Origin: Marinifilum_A sediminis
GTDB lineage: Bacteria; Bacteroidota; Bacteroidia; Bacteroidales; Marinifilaceae
DNA: 64,000 nucleotides
Assembly (NCBI GenBank): GCA_947496465.1
Contig: CANMCX010000011.1
Location: 62,001-126,000, forward strand
Direction of reading: 5' to 3'
The notes beneath the pieces were generated by a model. That model had not been told where the DNA came from and made no database searches. It was given only the letters and a program-made list of their open reading frames with translations. How positions within the stretch are numbered: the first letter of the stretch is position 1; each line of letters starts with the position of its first letter. A program made the translations under genes and the position numbers. Positions 26,069 through 34,964 of the stretch are shown one piece after another.

Positions 26069-26086
26069 ATGTATGATGAGTCATAC
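26069..26086. promoter_or_regulatory. Putative GntR operator upstream of murK-murQ
   Basis: ATGTATGATGAGTCATAC, containing the perfect inverted repeat GTATGA-N4-TCATAC, 21 bases before the murK start. It shares ATGTATGA with the sites at 41345 and 46990. Confidence 0.55.
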
Positions 26087-26241
26087 TTTGAGGTGAAATT
26101 ATATTTTAATTTAGAATTTATCAACTAAATAGCATAAGAAAAGCGTGCTGAAATCATCTCTAAATCCTTTTGTTAATAGGAATTCCACTTTCATGATACA
26201 AATATATAAAAAATATTTGCGGGTTAAAAGTATTATATAAC

Positions 26242-26254
26242 ATGTAATACCAAT
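26242..26254. promoter_or_regulatory. Putative GntR operator upstream of the nagB operon
   Basis: ATGTAATACCAAT, identical over 13 bases to the site at 48464. It abuts the -33 element of the nagB promoter, so a bound regulator would block polymerase. Confidence 0.6.
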
Positions 26255-26286
26255 TTTGGAAAATTTAAAATTCTATCCTATTTTTG
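26255..26286 (+). promoter_or_regulatory. Promoter of the nagB operon
   Basis: TTTG at 26255-26258, a 20-base spacer and TATTTTTG at 26279-26286, 33 bases before the nagB ATG. Confidence 0.65.
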
Positions 26287-26319
26287 ATTCGAAAGTAATT
26301 TAAATCAGGAGATAGCAAA

Positions 26320-28302
26320 ATGGAAAATCAGATATTACAATTTGGAGGAGAGCTTGATGTAGCTAAGTTGTATTACCAACCATCAGATGAATTCGATAAA
26401 ACGGTAATGACAAGATATGAAAAAATGCCTGCTGATATTTTTGCAACAGCTGAGAAAGGTGCAAAATGGGTTGCTCATGAAATTGCAAATTTAATTAGGA
26501 AGAAGGCAGATCAAAATGATTTTTGTGTGCTTGGATTGGCCACCGGTGCAACACCTTTAGGAGTTTATGCAGAATTAGTACGCTTGCATAAAGAGGAAGG
26601 ATTATCGTTTAAAAATGTGATTACTTTTAATTTGGATGAATATTATCCAATGGTAAATAAGAGTGCGCAAAGCTATAATTATTATATGGATGATGTATTA
26701 TTTAACCATATTGATATACCAAGAGAACAAATTAATGTTCCTGATGGAGAAGTGAGTAAAGAGGGAATATTTAAATATTGTTCTAATTACGAATTGAAAA
26801 TTGATTCTTTCGGAGGTCTTGATCTTCAAATTTTAGGAATTGGTAGGACAGGTCATGTTGGATTTAATGAACCTGGTTCACAATTAGATTCAAAGACTCG
26901 TTTAATCATGCTTGATTCATTAACAAGACGTGATGCTGCCAAAGATTTTAATGGATTGAATAAGGTGCCAAAAGCTGCTATTACAATGGGAGTTGGAACC
27001 ATTTTTAAAGCAAAACGAGTTATTCTAATGGCTTGGGGTGAGGGAAAAGCTTCAATTGTAAAAAAGGCGTTGGAAGAAAGTCAGAGAGATTCAGTTCCAG
27101 CAAGTTATTTGCAGCGTCATGATGAAGTGCAATTTGTTTTAGACGTACCAGCAGCGAACGATTTAACAAGAGTTAAGCAACCATGGTTAGTTGGTAGTGT
27201 TGAGTGGGATCGTTTTTGGATTCGTAAAGCAGTTGTTTGGCTTTGTAACAAATTAGAGAAGCCCATATTAAAGCTTACCAATAGAGATTATAATGACAAT
27301 GGCTTAAGTGAACTTCTTGCGTGGTATGGATCGGCTTATGAGGTAAATATTAAAGTTTTTAATGATCTGCAGCATACAATATCTGGATGGCCAGGAGGAA
27401 AGCCAAATGCTGAAGATACTTATCGTCCGGAAAGAGCTGTGCCAGCAAGTAAAAGAGTTTTGGTTTTTAGTCCACATCCCGATGATGATGTGATTTCTAT
27501 GGGTGGAACTTTAAAAAGATTAGTGGATCAGAACCATGAAGTACATGTTGCTTATCAAACCTCTGGAAATATTGCTGTTGCTGATGATGAGGCAGTTCGT
27601 TATTTGTCTTTTGTGAAAAGTTTTGCAAGAACACACGATACTAACGAAGGGAATCTTCAGTGTGTTATTGAAGATATTCGTAAGTTTTTACTAGAGAATA
27701 AGGAGCCAGGAGGAATTGATACTCCTGAGGTAAGAAGAATGAAAGCTTTAATTAGAAGAGGAGAGGCTAAAGCTGCTTGTCGATTTGTGGGTGTTCGCTC
27801 TAAAAATCTTCATTTTCTTGATCTTCCATTCTATGAAACAGGAAAAGTGAAAAAAAATCCAATAGGAGAAGAGGATGTTCAAATTCTTGTTAATTTATTA
27901 AGAAAGGTGAAACCTCACCAAATATTCGCAGCTGGAGATTGGTCCGATCCGCATGGAACTCATCGTGTTTGTTGGGAGGGAATTTATCAGGCTCTTCAGA
28001 TTGTAAAAGAAGAGGAATGGATGGATGATTGTTATGTTTGGTTGTATAGAGGAGCTTGGCAGGAGTGGGATTTGGATGAAATACAAATGGCAGTTCCAAT
28101 TAGTCCGGAAGAGTTACAGCTTAAAAGGAATGCTATTTTACGTCATCAATCGCAGATGGAATCTGCTCCATATATGGGAGGAGATTCAAGATTATTTTGG
28201 CAAAGATCTGAAGAAAGAAATAGAGCAACAGCTAATTTATTTAACAAATTAGGATTGGCAGAATACGAAGCAATTGAAGCTTTTGTCAGGTTTATTGTTT
28301 AG
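26320..28302 (+). CDS. nagB: Glucosamine-6-phosphate deaminase fused to a PIG-L deacetylase domain
   Basis: A 660-residue two-domain cytoplasmic protein. Residues about 20-300 are NagB (GlcN-6-P to fructose-6-P and ammonia), with FNLDEYYP and GIGRTGHVGFNEPGS. The E. coli triad residue Asp141 is replaced by Thr (GRTGH), while His and Glu are kept. Residues about 370-600 are a PIG-L/LmbE domain with the zinc motif PHPDDD (about residue 385) and GDWSDPHGTHR. PIG-L enzymes remove acetyl from GlcNAc groups. The fusion could therefore deacetylate and deaminate in sequence, replacing NagA, which is absent here. First gene of a nine-gene operon ending at the terminator 39945-39974. Confidence 0.92.
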   Translation: MENQILQFGGELDVAKLYYQPSDEFDKTVMTRYEKMPADIFATAEKGAKWVAHEIANLIRKKADQNDFCVLGLATGATPLGVYAELVRLHKEEGLSFKNVITFNLDEYYPMVNKSAQSYNYYMDDVLFNHIDIPREQINVPDGEVSKEGIFKYCSNYELKIDSFGGLDLQILGIGRTGHVGFNEPGSQLDSKTRLIMLDSLTRRDAAKDFNGLNKVPKAAITMGVGTIFKAKRVILMAWGEGKASIVKKALEESQRDSVPASYLQRHDEVQFVLDVPAANDLTRVKQPWLVGSVEWDRFWIRKAVVWLCNKLEKPILKLTNRDYNDNGLSELLAWYGSAYEVNIKVFNDLQHTISGWPGGKPNAEDTYRPERAVPASKRVLVFSPHPDDDVISMGGTLKRLVDQNHEVHVAYQTSGNIAVADDEAVRYLSFVKSFARTHDTNEGNLQCVIEDIRKFLLENKEPGGIDTPEVRRMKALIRRGEAKAACRFVGVRSKNLHFLDLPFYETGKVKKNPIGEEDVQILVNLLRKVKPHQIFAAGDWSDPHGTHRVCWEGIYQALQIVKEEEWMDDCYVWLYRGAWQEWDLDEIQMAVPISPEELQLKRNAILRHQSQMESAPYMGGDSRLFWQRSEERNRATANLFNKLGLAEYEAIEAFVRFIV

Positions 28303-28406
28303 ATTTAACAAGGGTTAAATTGGAAGAATATTGCTTTGCTAAAATTTTAAAGTTTTACACGAAATATCCTTGATTTACAGTGAAATATTTCACAACAAAT
28401 TCTTTT

Positions 28407-31400
28407 ATGAGTAATCAATTTTATAAAATAATCGGATTATTTACCATCTTATTGATCGTAAATTTTAATGTGCAGGCTTCTGAAAAATCTAATCGTAAAC
28501 AGCGAAAAGCAGAAAAAGCAGCTATAGAATTTGCAGAGCAAGTTTCTTCTGATTTTAGATACAAGTTTAAACTTGATAGTCTTCTATTAAATCCAAATAG
28601 GATGGAAATTGTAGTGTATATGAATTCTGTATTTTCATATATACCATTTCGTAATGAAACTGTAGAACAGTACAAAGTAAATCTTCAAAAAAATCTTGGC
28701 AGAAAATTCCGGAACTATTTTGTTCGTATTGAAACAATGGGAATGCCAATAGAAGATTTAATTCCAAATTTTTATCGTGAGGATGCTATCGCAAAAGATA
28801 GGTTAAGTCCATTGAAAGACAAAAAGCAAGCTTTGGTTCGTAAGCTTAGTTCAAATTCAAACTTAAATAGGGGATTGCAAGGAAATCATATCGCATTGTG
28901 GCATTCACACGGGTGGTACTATGATAATACTTTGGATCGATGGGAATGGCAAAGAGCACGAGTTTTTACTACTGTGGAAGATTTGTGGAGCATGGAATTT
29001 GTCGTGCCTTATATTGCTCCAATGCTGGAGAATGCTGGAGCCGTTACTTTGTTTCCTCGTGAGAGAGATGTTCAGAAAAATGAGCTTATTGTTGATGCTG
29101 ATTGGAGTTCTGGAAATTCAGAATACAAGGAAATTGGAAATTGGGAAGTGAACACACTGAAAGGATTTGCAAATAAATATCCATTTTATCTGGAAGGAGA
29201 GAATCCTTTTAATTTGGGAAATAGTAAGCAAATTGAAGCAAGCGAAAATTCAACTTCCACTGTACAATACATTCCAGAAATCCCGCAAAAAGGTGAATAT
29301 GCTGTTTATGTATCTTACTCTTCGGATGATGATAATGTAACGGACGCACATTATTCCGTACATCATTCTGGTGGAACCTCAGATTTTTTGGTGAATCAGA
29401 GTATGGGTGGTAAAACCTGGATCTACTTGGGAACATTCCTGTTCGAAGAAGGGAAAAATCCTGAAATGGGAATGGTGGAATTGAGCAATCAGAGTAAAGA
29501 ACAAGGGAACTGGGTATCTGCCGATGCAGTTCGATTTGGCGGAGGAATGGGAAATATTGCTCGTGGTACAAATGCAGAACTTGAAAACTTAAAATCAGAA
29601 AGAAACAATTTAGGTTTCGAAATGGATTCTTCAGTTTGGCAAAAATACACAAGTAACCGACCGCGTTATCACGAGGCTGCTCGATATTATTTACAATATG
29701 CCGGAATGCCTGATTCTATTGTTTATAGTATCAATAAAGATTATAAGGCTGATTATAGCAATAGAGGTAAAGATGCGGCTAAGTTTCAGAAAAAGGAAGA
29801 AGGAAAAACTGATTACAAGGATGACTATATGAGTAGGGGTGAATGGGTTGACTATTTAATAGGTGCTCCTTCCGGTCCAACAAAACAGGTTGATGTTAAA
29901 GGTTTAAGTGTTCCAGTTGATATGGCTTTAGCATTTCATACGGATGCAGGAATTACACCTAATGATAAAATAATTGGAACTTTAGCTATTTATAATACCA
30001 CAAGAGGAGATACTGATATTTTTCCAAATGGACAGTCAAAATGGGCTAGTCGTGATTTGTGTGATATTGTACAAACGCAGGTAGTTAATGACATTAAGAA
30101 ATTATACGAACCTAAGTGGAGTAGGCGAGGAATGTGGAACAAGCAATATTCGGAATCTTATCGTCCAAAAGTTCCAACCATGCTTTCTGAAATGTTGTCT
30201 CATCAGAATTTTGCAGATATGTATCAGGCAATGGATCCAAAATTCAAGTTTGATGTAAGTAGAGCCTATTATAAAGGAATTCTAAAATTTTTATCAAATC
30301 AGGATGGGAGAGATTATGTGGTTCAACCCTTGCCGGTAAATTATTTTAAAATTGATGAAACTGATAAAGGCATCAGACTAAGTTGGAAAGCTGTTGATGA
30401 TGAATTGGAGGTAACAGCTAAACCTGAAAAATATAAGATTTACACCCGAATAAACGATAGAGGATTCGATAATGGAATTCTTGTAAGTGATAGTTTTTAC
30501 GAGATTAAAAATATTGAATCTAATGTGATTTATAGCTTTAAGGTAACAGCGATTAACGATGGAGGTGAAAGTTTTCCTTCCGAAATCTTAGCTTATTGTA
30601 AGTCGGAAAATGGAAAGCAACCTGTTCTTATTGTCAATGGATTTGATAGAGTATCTGCTCCACAAGGTTTTGATGATGGAAAGTACGCTGGCTTTATGAG
30701 TTCTGTTGATGAAGGTGTGGCTTATAAAAGAAATATTGCTTATGTAGGCGATCAATATGATTTGGATCGTAAATCAAAGTGGAAGGACGATGATGCTTGT
30801 GGTCATGGCTCTTCTTATGCTGATTTGGAGGATAAAATAATACCAGGAAATAGTTTCGATTATCCTTATGTGCATGGTGAAGCTATAAAAGCATCAGGTT
30901 ATGGATTTATTTCAATGAGCGATGAGGCTTTTGAGGAACAGGAATGGAACTCAGAACAATATTTTGCTTTGGACCTTTTATTTGGAGAGGAAAAAACAAC
31001 ATCAAGAATTTACGGATTGGAGAATAAGGATTTTATCATTTACACTCCTAAAATGCGTAAAGCGATTAAAAAGTACATACTATCTAAGGATGCTAAAATG
31101 ATTTTATCCGGTGCATATATTGGGACAGATGTAGAATTATGTGGAGATTCTTTGGTGAAAGAATTTACCGAAAAAGAATTGCATTATCAGTTCAGAACAA
31201 ATTATGCTAGTAAATCGGGAATGGTTTCGCATCCAAACGAAGTGAGAGAAGATTTTGATGGAAATTATCGGTTTGAAACCGGATATGATCAAAATATATA
31301 CAAAGTTGAAGCTCCAGATGCAATTGAACCAGTCGGAAAAAATACAAGCGTATTTTTAAGATATAGTAAAAATACTAAAAGTGCAGGAGTTCTTTTTAAT

Positions 31401-31514
31401 GGTGATTATAAGTCAGTAATAATGGGATTTCCATTTGAGACAATAGAAACTGAGGCGGAGAGAATCGAAATGATGTCTAAGATTTTAAAGTTTTTTAATA
31501 AAGAGAAAAAATAA
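28407..31514 (+). CDS. Large exported amidase-like protein ('xanthan lyase' family, golvesin-like domain)
   Basis: A 1035-residue periplasmic or surface protein. I chose the ATG at 28407 (MSNQFYKIIGLFTILLI...), which gives a clean signal peptide ending NVQA; a GTG nine codons earlier is possible. The region WHSHGWYYDNTLDRWEWQRARV and LAFHTDAGITPNDKIIGTLA resemble the His-containing zinc motifs of Amidase_3-type N-acetylmuramoyl-L-alanine amidases, separated by a golvesin-like beta domain (about residues 270-400), with a fibronectin III-like part around residues 640-720 and an unassigned C-terminal domain. Bacteroidota homologues are often labelled xanthan lyase, which the motifs do not support. 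The setting points to cleavage of the peptide from glycan in murein. Confidence 0.78.
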   Translation: MSNQFYKIIGLFTILLIVNFNVQASEKSNRKQRKAEKAAIEFAEQVSSDFRYKFKLDSLLLNPNRMEIVVYMNSVFSYIPFRNETVEQYKVNLQKNLGRKFRNYFVRIETMGMPIEDLIPNFYREDAIAKDRLSPLKDKKQALVRKLSSNSNLNRGLQGNHIALWHSHGWYYDNTLDRWEWQRARVFTTVEDLWSMEFVVPYIAPMLENAGAVTLFPRERDVQKNELIVDADWSSGNSEYKEIGNWEVNTLKGFANKYPFYLEGENPFNLGNSKQIEASENSTSTVQYIPEIPQKGEYAVYVSYSSDDDNVTDAHYSVHHSGGTSDFLVNQSMGGKTWIYLGTFLFEEGKNPEMGMVELSNQSKEQGNWVSADAVRFGGGMGNIARGTNAELENLKSERNNLGFEMDSSVWQKYTSNRPRYHEAARYYLQYAGMPDSIVYSINKDYKADYSNRGKDAAKFQKKEEGKTDYKDDYMSRGEWVDYLIGAPSGPTKQVDVKGLSVPVDMALAFHTDAGITPNDKIIGTLAIYNTTRGDTDIFPNGQSKWASRDLCDIVQTQVVNDIKKLYEPKWSRRGMWNKQYSESYRPKVPTMLSEMLSHQNFADMYQAMDPKFKFDVSRAYYKGILKFLSNQDGRDYVVQPLPVNYFKIDETDKGIRLSWKAVDDELEVTAKPEKYKIYTRINDRGFDNGILVSDSFYEIKNIESNVIYSFKVTAINDGGESFPSEILAYCKSENGKQPVLIVNGFDRVSAPQGFDDGKYAGFMSSVDEGVAYKRNIAYVGDQYDLDRKSKWKDDDACGHGSSYADLEDKIIPGNSFDYPYVHGEAIKASGYGFISMSDEAFEEQEWNSEQYFALDLLFGEEKTTSRIYGLENKDFIIYTPKMRKAIKKYILSKDAKMILSGAYIGTDVELCGDSLVKEFTEKELHYQFRTNYASKSGMVSHPNEVREDFDGNYRFETGYDQNIYKVEAPDAIEPVGKNTSVFLRYSKNTKSAGVLFNGDYKSVIMGFPFETIETEAERIEMMSKILKFFNKEKK

Positions 31515-31532
31515 CAAAAAAGACTATATAAA

Positions 31533-32990
31533 ATGAGTGCAAAAATTACGTGTTTCATTCCTTTTGGAACAAAAGAGGAAACAACAATAACGGTAAGTGA
31601 GTTAAATAAATCAGCATTAGTTTCTAAAATTTATCTTGTAGGTAATACAAAAGGAGAAGCTATTGAGGGTGCAGAACACTTGACAGATAAAAGCTTATTA
31701 TCTGGGAAAACTATTCAGGCAATTGCAGAAAAAACGGATACGGATTATGTTTTTATCTACACAAAAACAAGTGCCTTAACCTTGGGGCAGTTGGCTTTGG
31801 ATCGTTTTTATCAGGTAGCTAGCGATACAAATAGCGGGTTGGTATATTCAAATCATAGAGCAATTAAAGAAGGCGTCGTTGAGAATTTACCAGTGATCGA
31901 TTATCAGGAAGGAAGTTTAAGAGATGATTTCAATTTTGGTTCGGTTCTTTTTTACGATGCTAAAGTAGTAAAGGACGCGGTGAAGGATGTAGAAGTAAAT
32001 TATGAACATGCAGGATTGTATGCATTGCGATTGGCAGTTGCAGCCCGTTCAGAATTTCTAAGAATTCCAGAGGTATTGTATACCGAAGAAGAATTGGATA
32101 CTAGGAAATCTGGCGAAAAGATTTTTGATTACGTTGATCCAAAAAATCGTTCTGTGCAAATCGAAATGGAAGTTGCGTGTACTGAGCATCTGAAAAGAAT
32201 TGGAGCTTATTTGGCGCCTAAATTTGCTGATGTTGCTTTTGATGAGGGAAACTTTAAAGTGGAAGCTTCTGTTGTAATTCCGGTTCGCGATCGTGTAAAA
32301 ACAATTGAAGATGCTATTAAATCAGTGCTAGCACAAAAAGCTAATGTCGATTTCAACTTGATAATTGTTGATAATTATTCTACTGACGGAACAACTGAAA
32401 TCATTAAAAAATATGCTGAGCAGGATTCTCGTTTGATTCATATCATACCGGAAAGAAAAGATTTGGGTATTGGTGGATGTTGGAATGAAGCTGTAAGCAA
32501 TGAGCTGTGCGGAAAGTTTGCAATTCAGTTAGATAGTGATGATTTGTATGCGGATGAAACAACTGTTCAGCAAGTTGTTGATGCATTTTACAGAGAAAAC
32601 TGTGCAATGGTTGTTGGTACTTATCAAATGGTGAATTTCGATTTGGAAGAAATCCCTCCGGGAATTATCGACCACAAAGAGTGGACACCAGACAATGGTA
32701 GAAATAATGCACTTCGTATTAATGGATTGGGAGCGCCACGAGCATTTTACACTCCTGTATTGCGTAAAAACCCTATTCCAAATGTGAACTATGGTGAAGA
32801 TTATGCTTTAGGTTTGGCAATTTCTCGTAAGTACCAGATTGGTAGAATTTACAATCCAATTTATTTGTGTCGTCGTTGGGATGATAACTCTGATGCTTCT
32901 TTGGATGTGGAAAAAATGAACGCACACAATACCTATAAGGATAGAGTTCGAACTATTGAATTAAAGGCAAGAAAACTGCTAATTAAATAA
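31533..32990 (+). CDS. Family 2 glycosyltransferase
   Basis: A 485-residue cytoplasmic protein without signal peptide or membrane segment. An N-terminal nucleotide-sugar-like domain (about residues 1-235) precedes a GT-A domain with ASVVIPVRDRVKTIEDAI, VDNYSTDGTTEI and the metal-binding LDSDDLYADE. It is 18 bases behind the amidase-like gene in the murein operon. A synthetic enzyme in a catabolic operon is odd. It may transfer a salvaged sugar to an unknown acceptor; no product can be named. Confidence 0.85.
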   Translation: MSAKITCFIPFGTKEETTITVSELNKSALVSKIYLVGNTKGEAIEGAEHLTDKSLLSGKTIQAIAEKTDTDYVFIYTKTSALTLGQLALDRFYQVASDTNSGLVYSNHRAIKEGVVENLPVIDYQEGSLRDDFNFGSVLFYDAKVVKDAVKDVEVNYEHAGLYALRLAVAARSEFLRIPEVLYTEEELDTRKSGEKIFDYVDPKNRSVQIEMEVACTEHLKRIGAYLAPKFADVAFDEGNFKVEASVVIPVRDRVKTIEDAIKSVLAQKANVDFNLIIVDNYSTDGTTEIIKKYAEQDSRLIHIIPERKDLGIGGCWNEAVSNELCGKFAIQLDSDDLYADETTVQQVVDAFYRENCAMVVGTYQMVNFDLEEIPPGIIDHKEWTPDNGRNNALRINGLGAPRAFYTPVLRKNPIPNVNYGEDYALGLAISRKYQIGRIYNPIYLCRRWDDNSDASLDVEKMNAHNTYKDRVRTIELKARKLLIK

Positions 32991-33011
32991 GATATTGATA
33001 GAATAAAAAAC

Positions 33012-33037
33012 GGAGTTCTGTGAATTGACAGAACTCC
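33012..33037. repeat. Intercistronic hairpin between GT2 and DUF1460 genes
   Basis: Perfect ten-base arms GGAGTTCTGT and ACAGAACTCC with loop GAATTG. On the plus strand no T-run follows, so it is not a classical terminator of the operon. On the minus strand a GTTTTTT run follows. Confidence 0.7.
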
Positions 33038-33052
33038 ATAGAATATTTAGAG

Positions 33053-33937
33053 ATGAGAAAATTGCATGCGATTATTTTAATTTCACTAGTTATAGTTTTT
33101 ACTGCTTGTATCGGAAATACGAAGCCTCAGGATAAAAATGTTATTGGGATTGAATTTTCTGATTCAACAGATCAGGCTATTTTTAATTCAATAAAAGATA
33201 TAGTCAAACAACAATCACTAGATTCCTTATCTATTGATCTCAGAATAATTGAAATTGCAAAAATGTTCTTGCAAACTCCGTATGTTGGAGGAACTTTGGA
33301 AGGGAATGGACCTGAAAAACTTCGGGTTAATCTTAGACAATTAGATTGTACCACCTATCTTGAGAATGTTGTTGTTTTATCAGCAATTGCAGGCAAAAAA
33401 GATATTAAAGCAAGTGATTTTTTAAAGGAGTTGGAAACATTGCGCTATCGAAGTGGTAAGTTGACTAATTATACTTCACGTTTGCATTATTTTACGGATT
33501 GGATTTTTGAGAATGAATCAAAAGGAATTGTCAAAAATATAACTGCAGAAATAGGTGGTGTTCCTTTCGAAAAGAATATCAACTTCATGAGCACTCATGT
33601 TGAAAGTTATGCTGCCTTAAAAGCAGATTCGTCTTTTGTGAAAATAATCCGTGAAAACGAAAATGTTATTAATAATAGGGAAATGTACTTTATCCCCGAA
33701 GAGGAAATTACTATAGTTGAAAAAGAAATTCACGATGGAGATTTGATTGCGATAACCACCAAGATAAAAGGTTTGGAGATTTCTCATGTGGGAATAGCAT
33801 TACATGTTAATGATCGATTGCATTTGATGCATGCATCAAGTCTTGCTAAAAAGGTTGTGATTTCTGAGACACCTCTCGCAGAAATGTTATTAAAAAATAG
33901 ATTGCAATCGGGAATTATGGTTGTAAGGGTGCAATAA
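33053..33937 (+). CDS. DUF1460 N-acetylmuramoyl-L-alanine amidase-like lipoprotein
   Basis: A 294-residue envelope protein with lipobox FTAC (Cys at about residue 19). The DUF1460 family has an NlpC/P60-like Cys-His fold and includes amidases that release peptides from murein or anhydro-muropeptides. The catalytic Cys is in RQLDCTTYLENV (about residue 99) after PYVGGTLEGNGPEKL, and the His is in ISHVGIALH (about residue 246). It stands in the operon between GT2 and DUF4922. Likely role: outer-membrane-anchored amidase acting on imported or periplasmic muropeptides. Confidence 0.85.
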   Translation: MRKLHAIILISLVIVFTACIGNTKPQDKNVIGIEFSDSTDQAIFNSIKDIVKQQSLDSLSIDLRIIEIAKMFLQTPYVGGTLEGNGPEKLRVNLRQLDCTTYLENVVVLSAIAGKKDIKASDFLKELETLRYRSGKLTNYTSRLHYFTDWIFENESKGIVKNITAEIGGVPFEKNINFMSTHVESYAALKADSSFVKIIRENENVINNREMYFIPEEEITIVEKEIHDGDLIAITTKIKGLEISHVGIALHVNDRLHLMHASSLAKKVVISETPLAEMLLKNRLQSGIMVVRVQ

Positions 33938-33969
33938 AAATGAATATTTAATTACCAGTTATATAAAAC

Positions 33970-34953
33970 ATGGATATAAACTGCATAGAAAAATTAGAAA
34001 GTTTATTGGAAAAGAGTCCTTCCGATCAGATATTAAGTAACTTTCTGAATCAGCAGGTGAGAGATTGGCCTCTGGCAAATGGAAATTTTAAAGGATTGGA
34101 AAAGGTTGAAGAGAAAGAATTTGAATTTGATGGATTTAAAATGAAAGTGCAATTTAATCCGGAAAGAATTCGTTCATCTGCTGCTAAGGTTGATAAAAAG
34201 AGTATTGAAAATAGAGCCTGCTTTCTTTGTTTGGATAATTTGCCAGCAGAGCAAGGCGGCTTAGCTCAAGGAGAAGGTTTTGTGATTTTGGTGAATCCAT
34301 TTCCTATAATCCCTCAGCATTTTACCATTCCAAAAGTAGATCATGTTGATCAAAGCTTTATGCCCAATATTAATGGAATGTTGAGTTTGGCCAAAAGTAT
34401 GGAAGGATACACCTTGTTTTATAATGGACCAAAATGTGGTGCTTCAGCTCCTGATCATATGCACTTTCAGGCAGGAAACAAAGGATTCATGCCAGTAGAA
34501 TCGGAATATTTTTTTTTAAAAGATAAATCAGAATTACTTGTTAAAACTGAAGAAGTTGAGGTAAGATCATTTAATCATTTTTTAAGAAAAATGATTAGTG
34601 TAGAATCGACCAATACTAAGGATTTGGTAAAAATAGTTACTGACTTTTACAATGTTTTTTCCGAAATGCAGCCAGAAGAGAATGAGCCGATGTTAAATGT
34701 AATCTGTTCATATGTAGATGGAAAATACATTATGCATTTGTTCCCTCGCAAATTGCACAGACCTACTCAATTTTTTGCTGAAGATGATGAGCAATTGTTA
34801 ATAAGTCCTGCCTCGGTAGATTTTGGTGGAGTTTTTATTACCCCACGTCGCGAAGATTTTGAGAAAATTACCGCAAGTGATATTGAAGATATTTTTAAAC
34901 AAACTTGTGTAGATGAAGACACTTTCTTTACTCTTTGTGAGAACTTGAAATAA
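33970..34953 (+). CDS. DUF4922 HIT/GalT-like protein
   Basis: A 327-residue cytoplasmic protein of the DUF4922 family, function unknown. It resembles the HIT/GalT superfamily: ACFLCLDNLPAEQ recalls a zinc-like C-x-x-C, then LVNPFPIIPQHFTIP and the active-site-like DHMHFQAG (about residues 161-168), which is the H-x-H-x-Q form of GalT and of ADP/GDP-sugar phosphorylases. Enzymes of this type move a nucleotidyl group to or from a sugar-1-phosphate. It lies 32 bases after DUF1460 and 11 before SpoIID. I infer a nucleotidyl transfer to a salvaged amino-sugar phosphate, without direct proof. Confidence 0.78.
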   Translation: MDINCIEKLESLLEKSPSDQILSNFLNQQVRDWPLANGNFKGLEKVEEKEFEFDGFKMKVQFNPERIRSSAAKVDKKSIENRACFLCLDNLPAEQGGLAQGEGFVILVNPFPIIPQHFTIPKVDHVDQSFMPNINGMLSLAKSMEGYTLFYNGPKCGASAPDHMHFQAGNKGFMPVESEYFFLKDKSELLVKTEEVEVRSFNHFLRKMISVESTNTKDLVKIVTDFYNVFSEMQPEENEPMLNVICSYVDGKYIMHLFPRKLHRPTQFFAEDDEQLLISPASVDFGGVFITPRREDFEKITASDIEDIFKQTCVDEDTFFTLCENLK

Positions 34954-34964
34954 CCCAATTAACT

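Noticed and set aside
28421..29652. Antisense open frames within the large amidase-like gene
   Set aside because: They lie opposite a clear gene with a signal peptide and family motifs and show no features of their own.
28407..31514. Function as xanthan lyase
   Set aside because: That label is common for homologues, but the visible His motifs and the gene setting fit a murein amidase-like role better.
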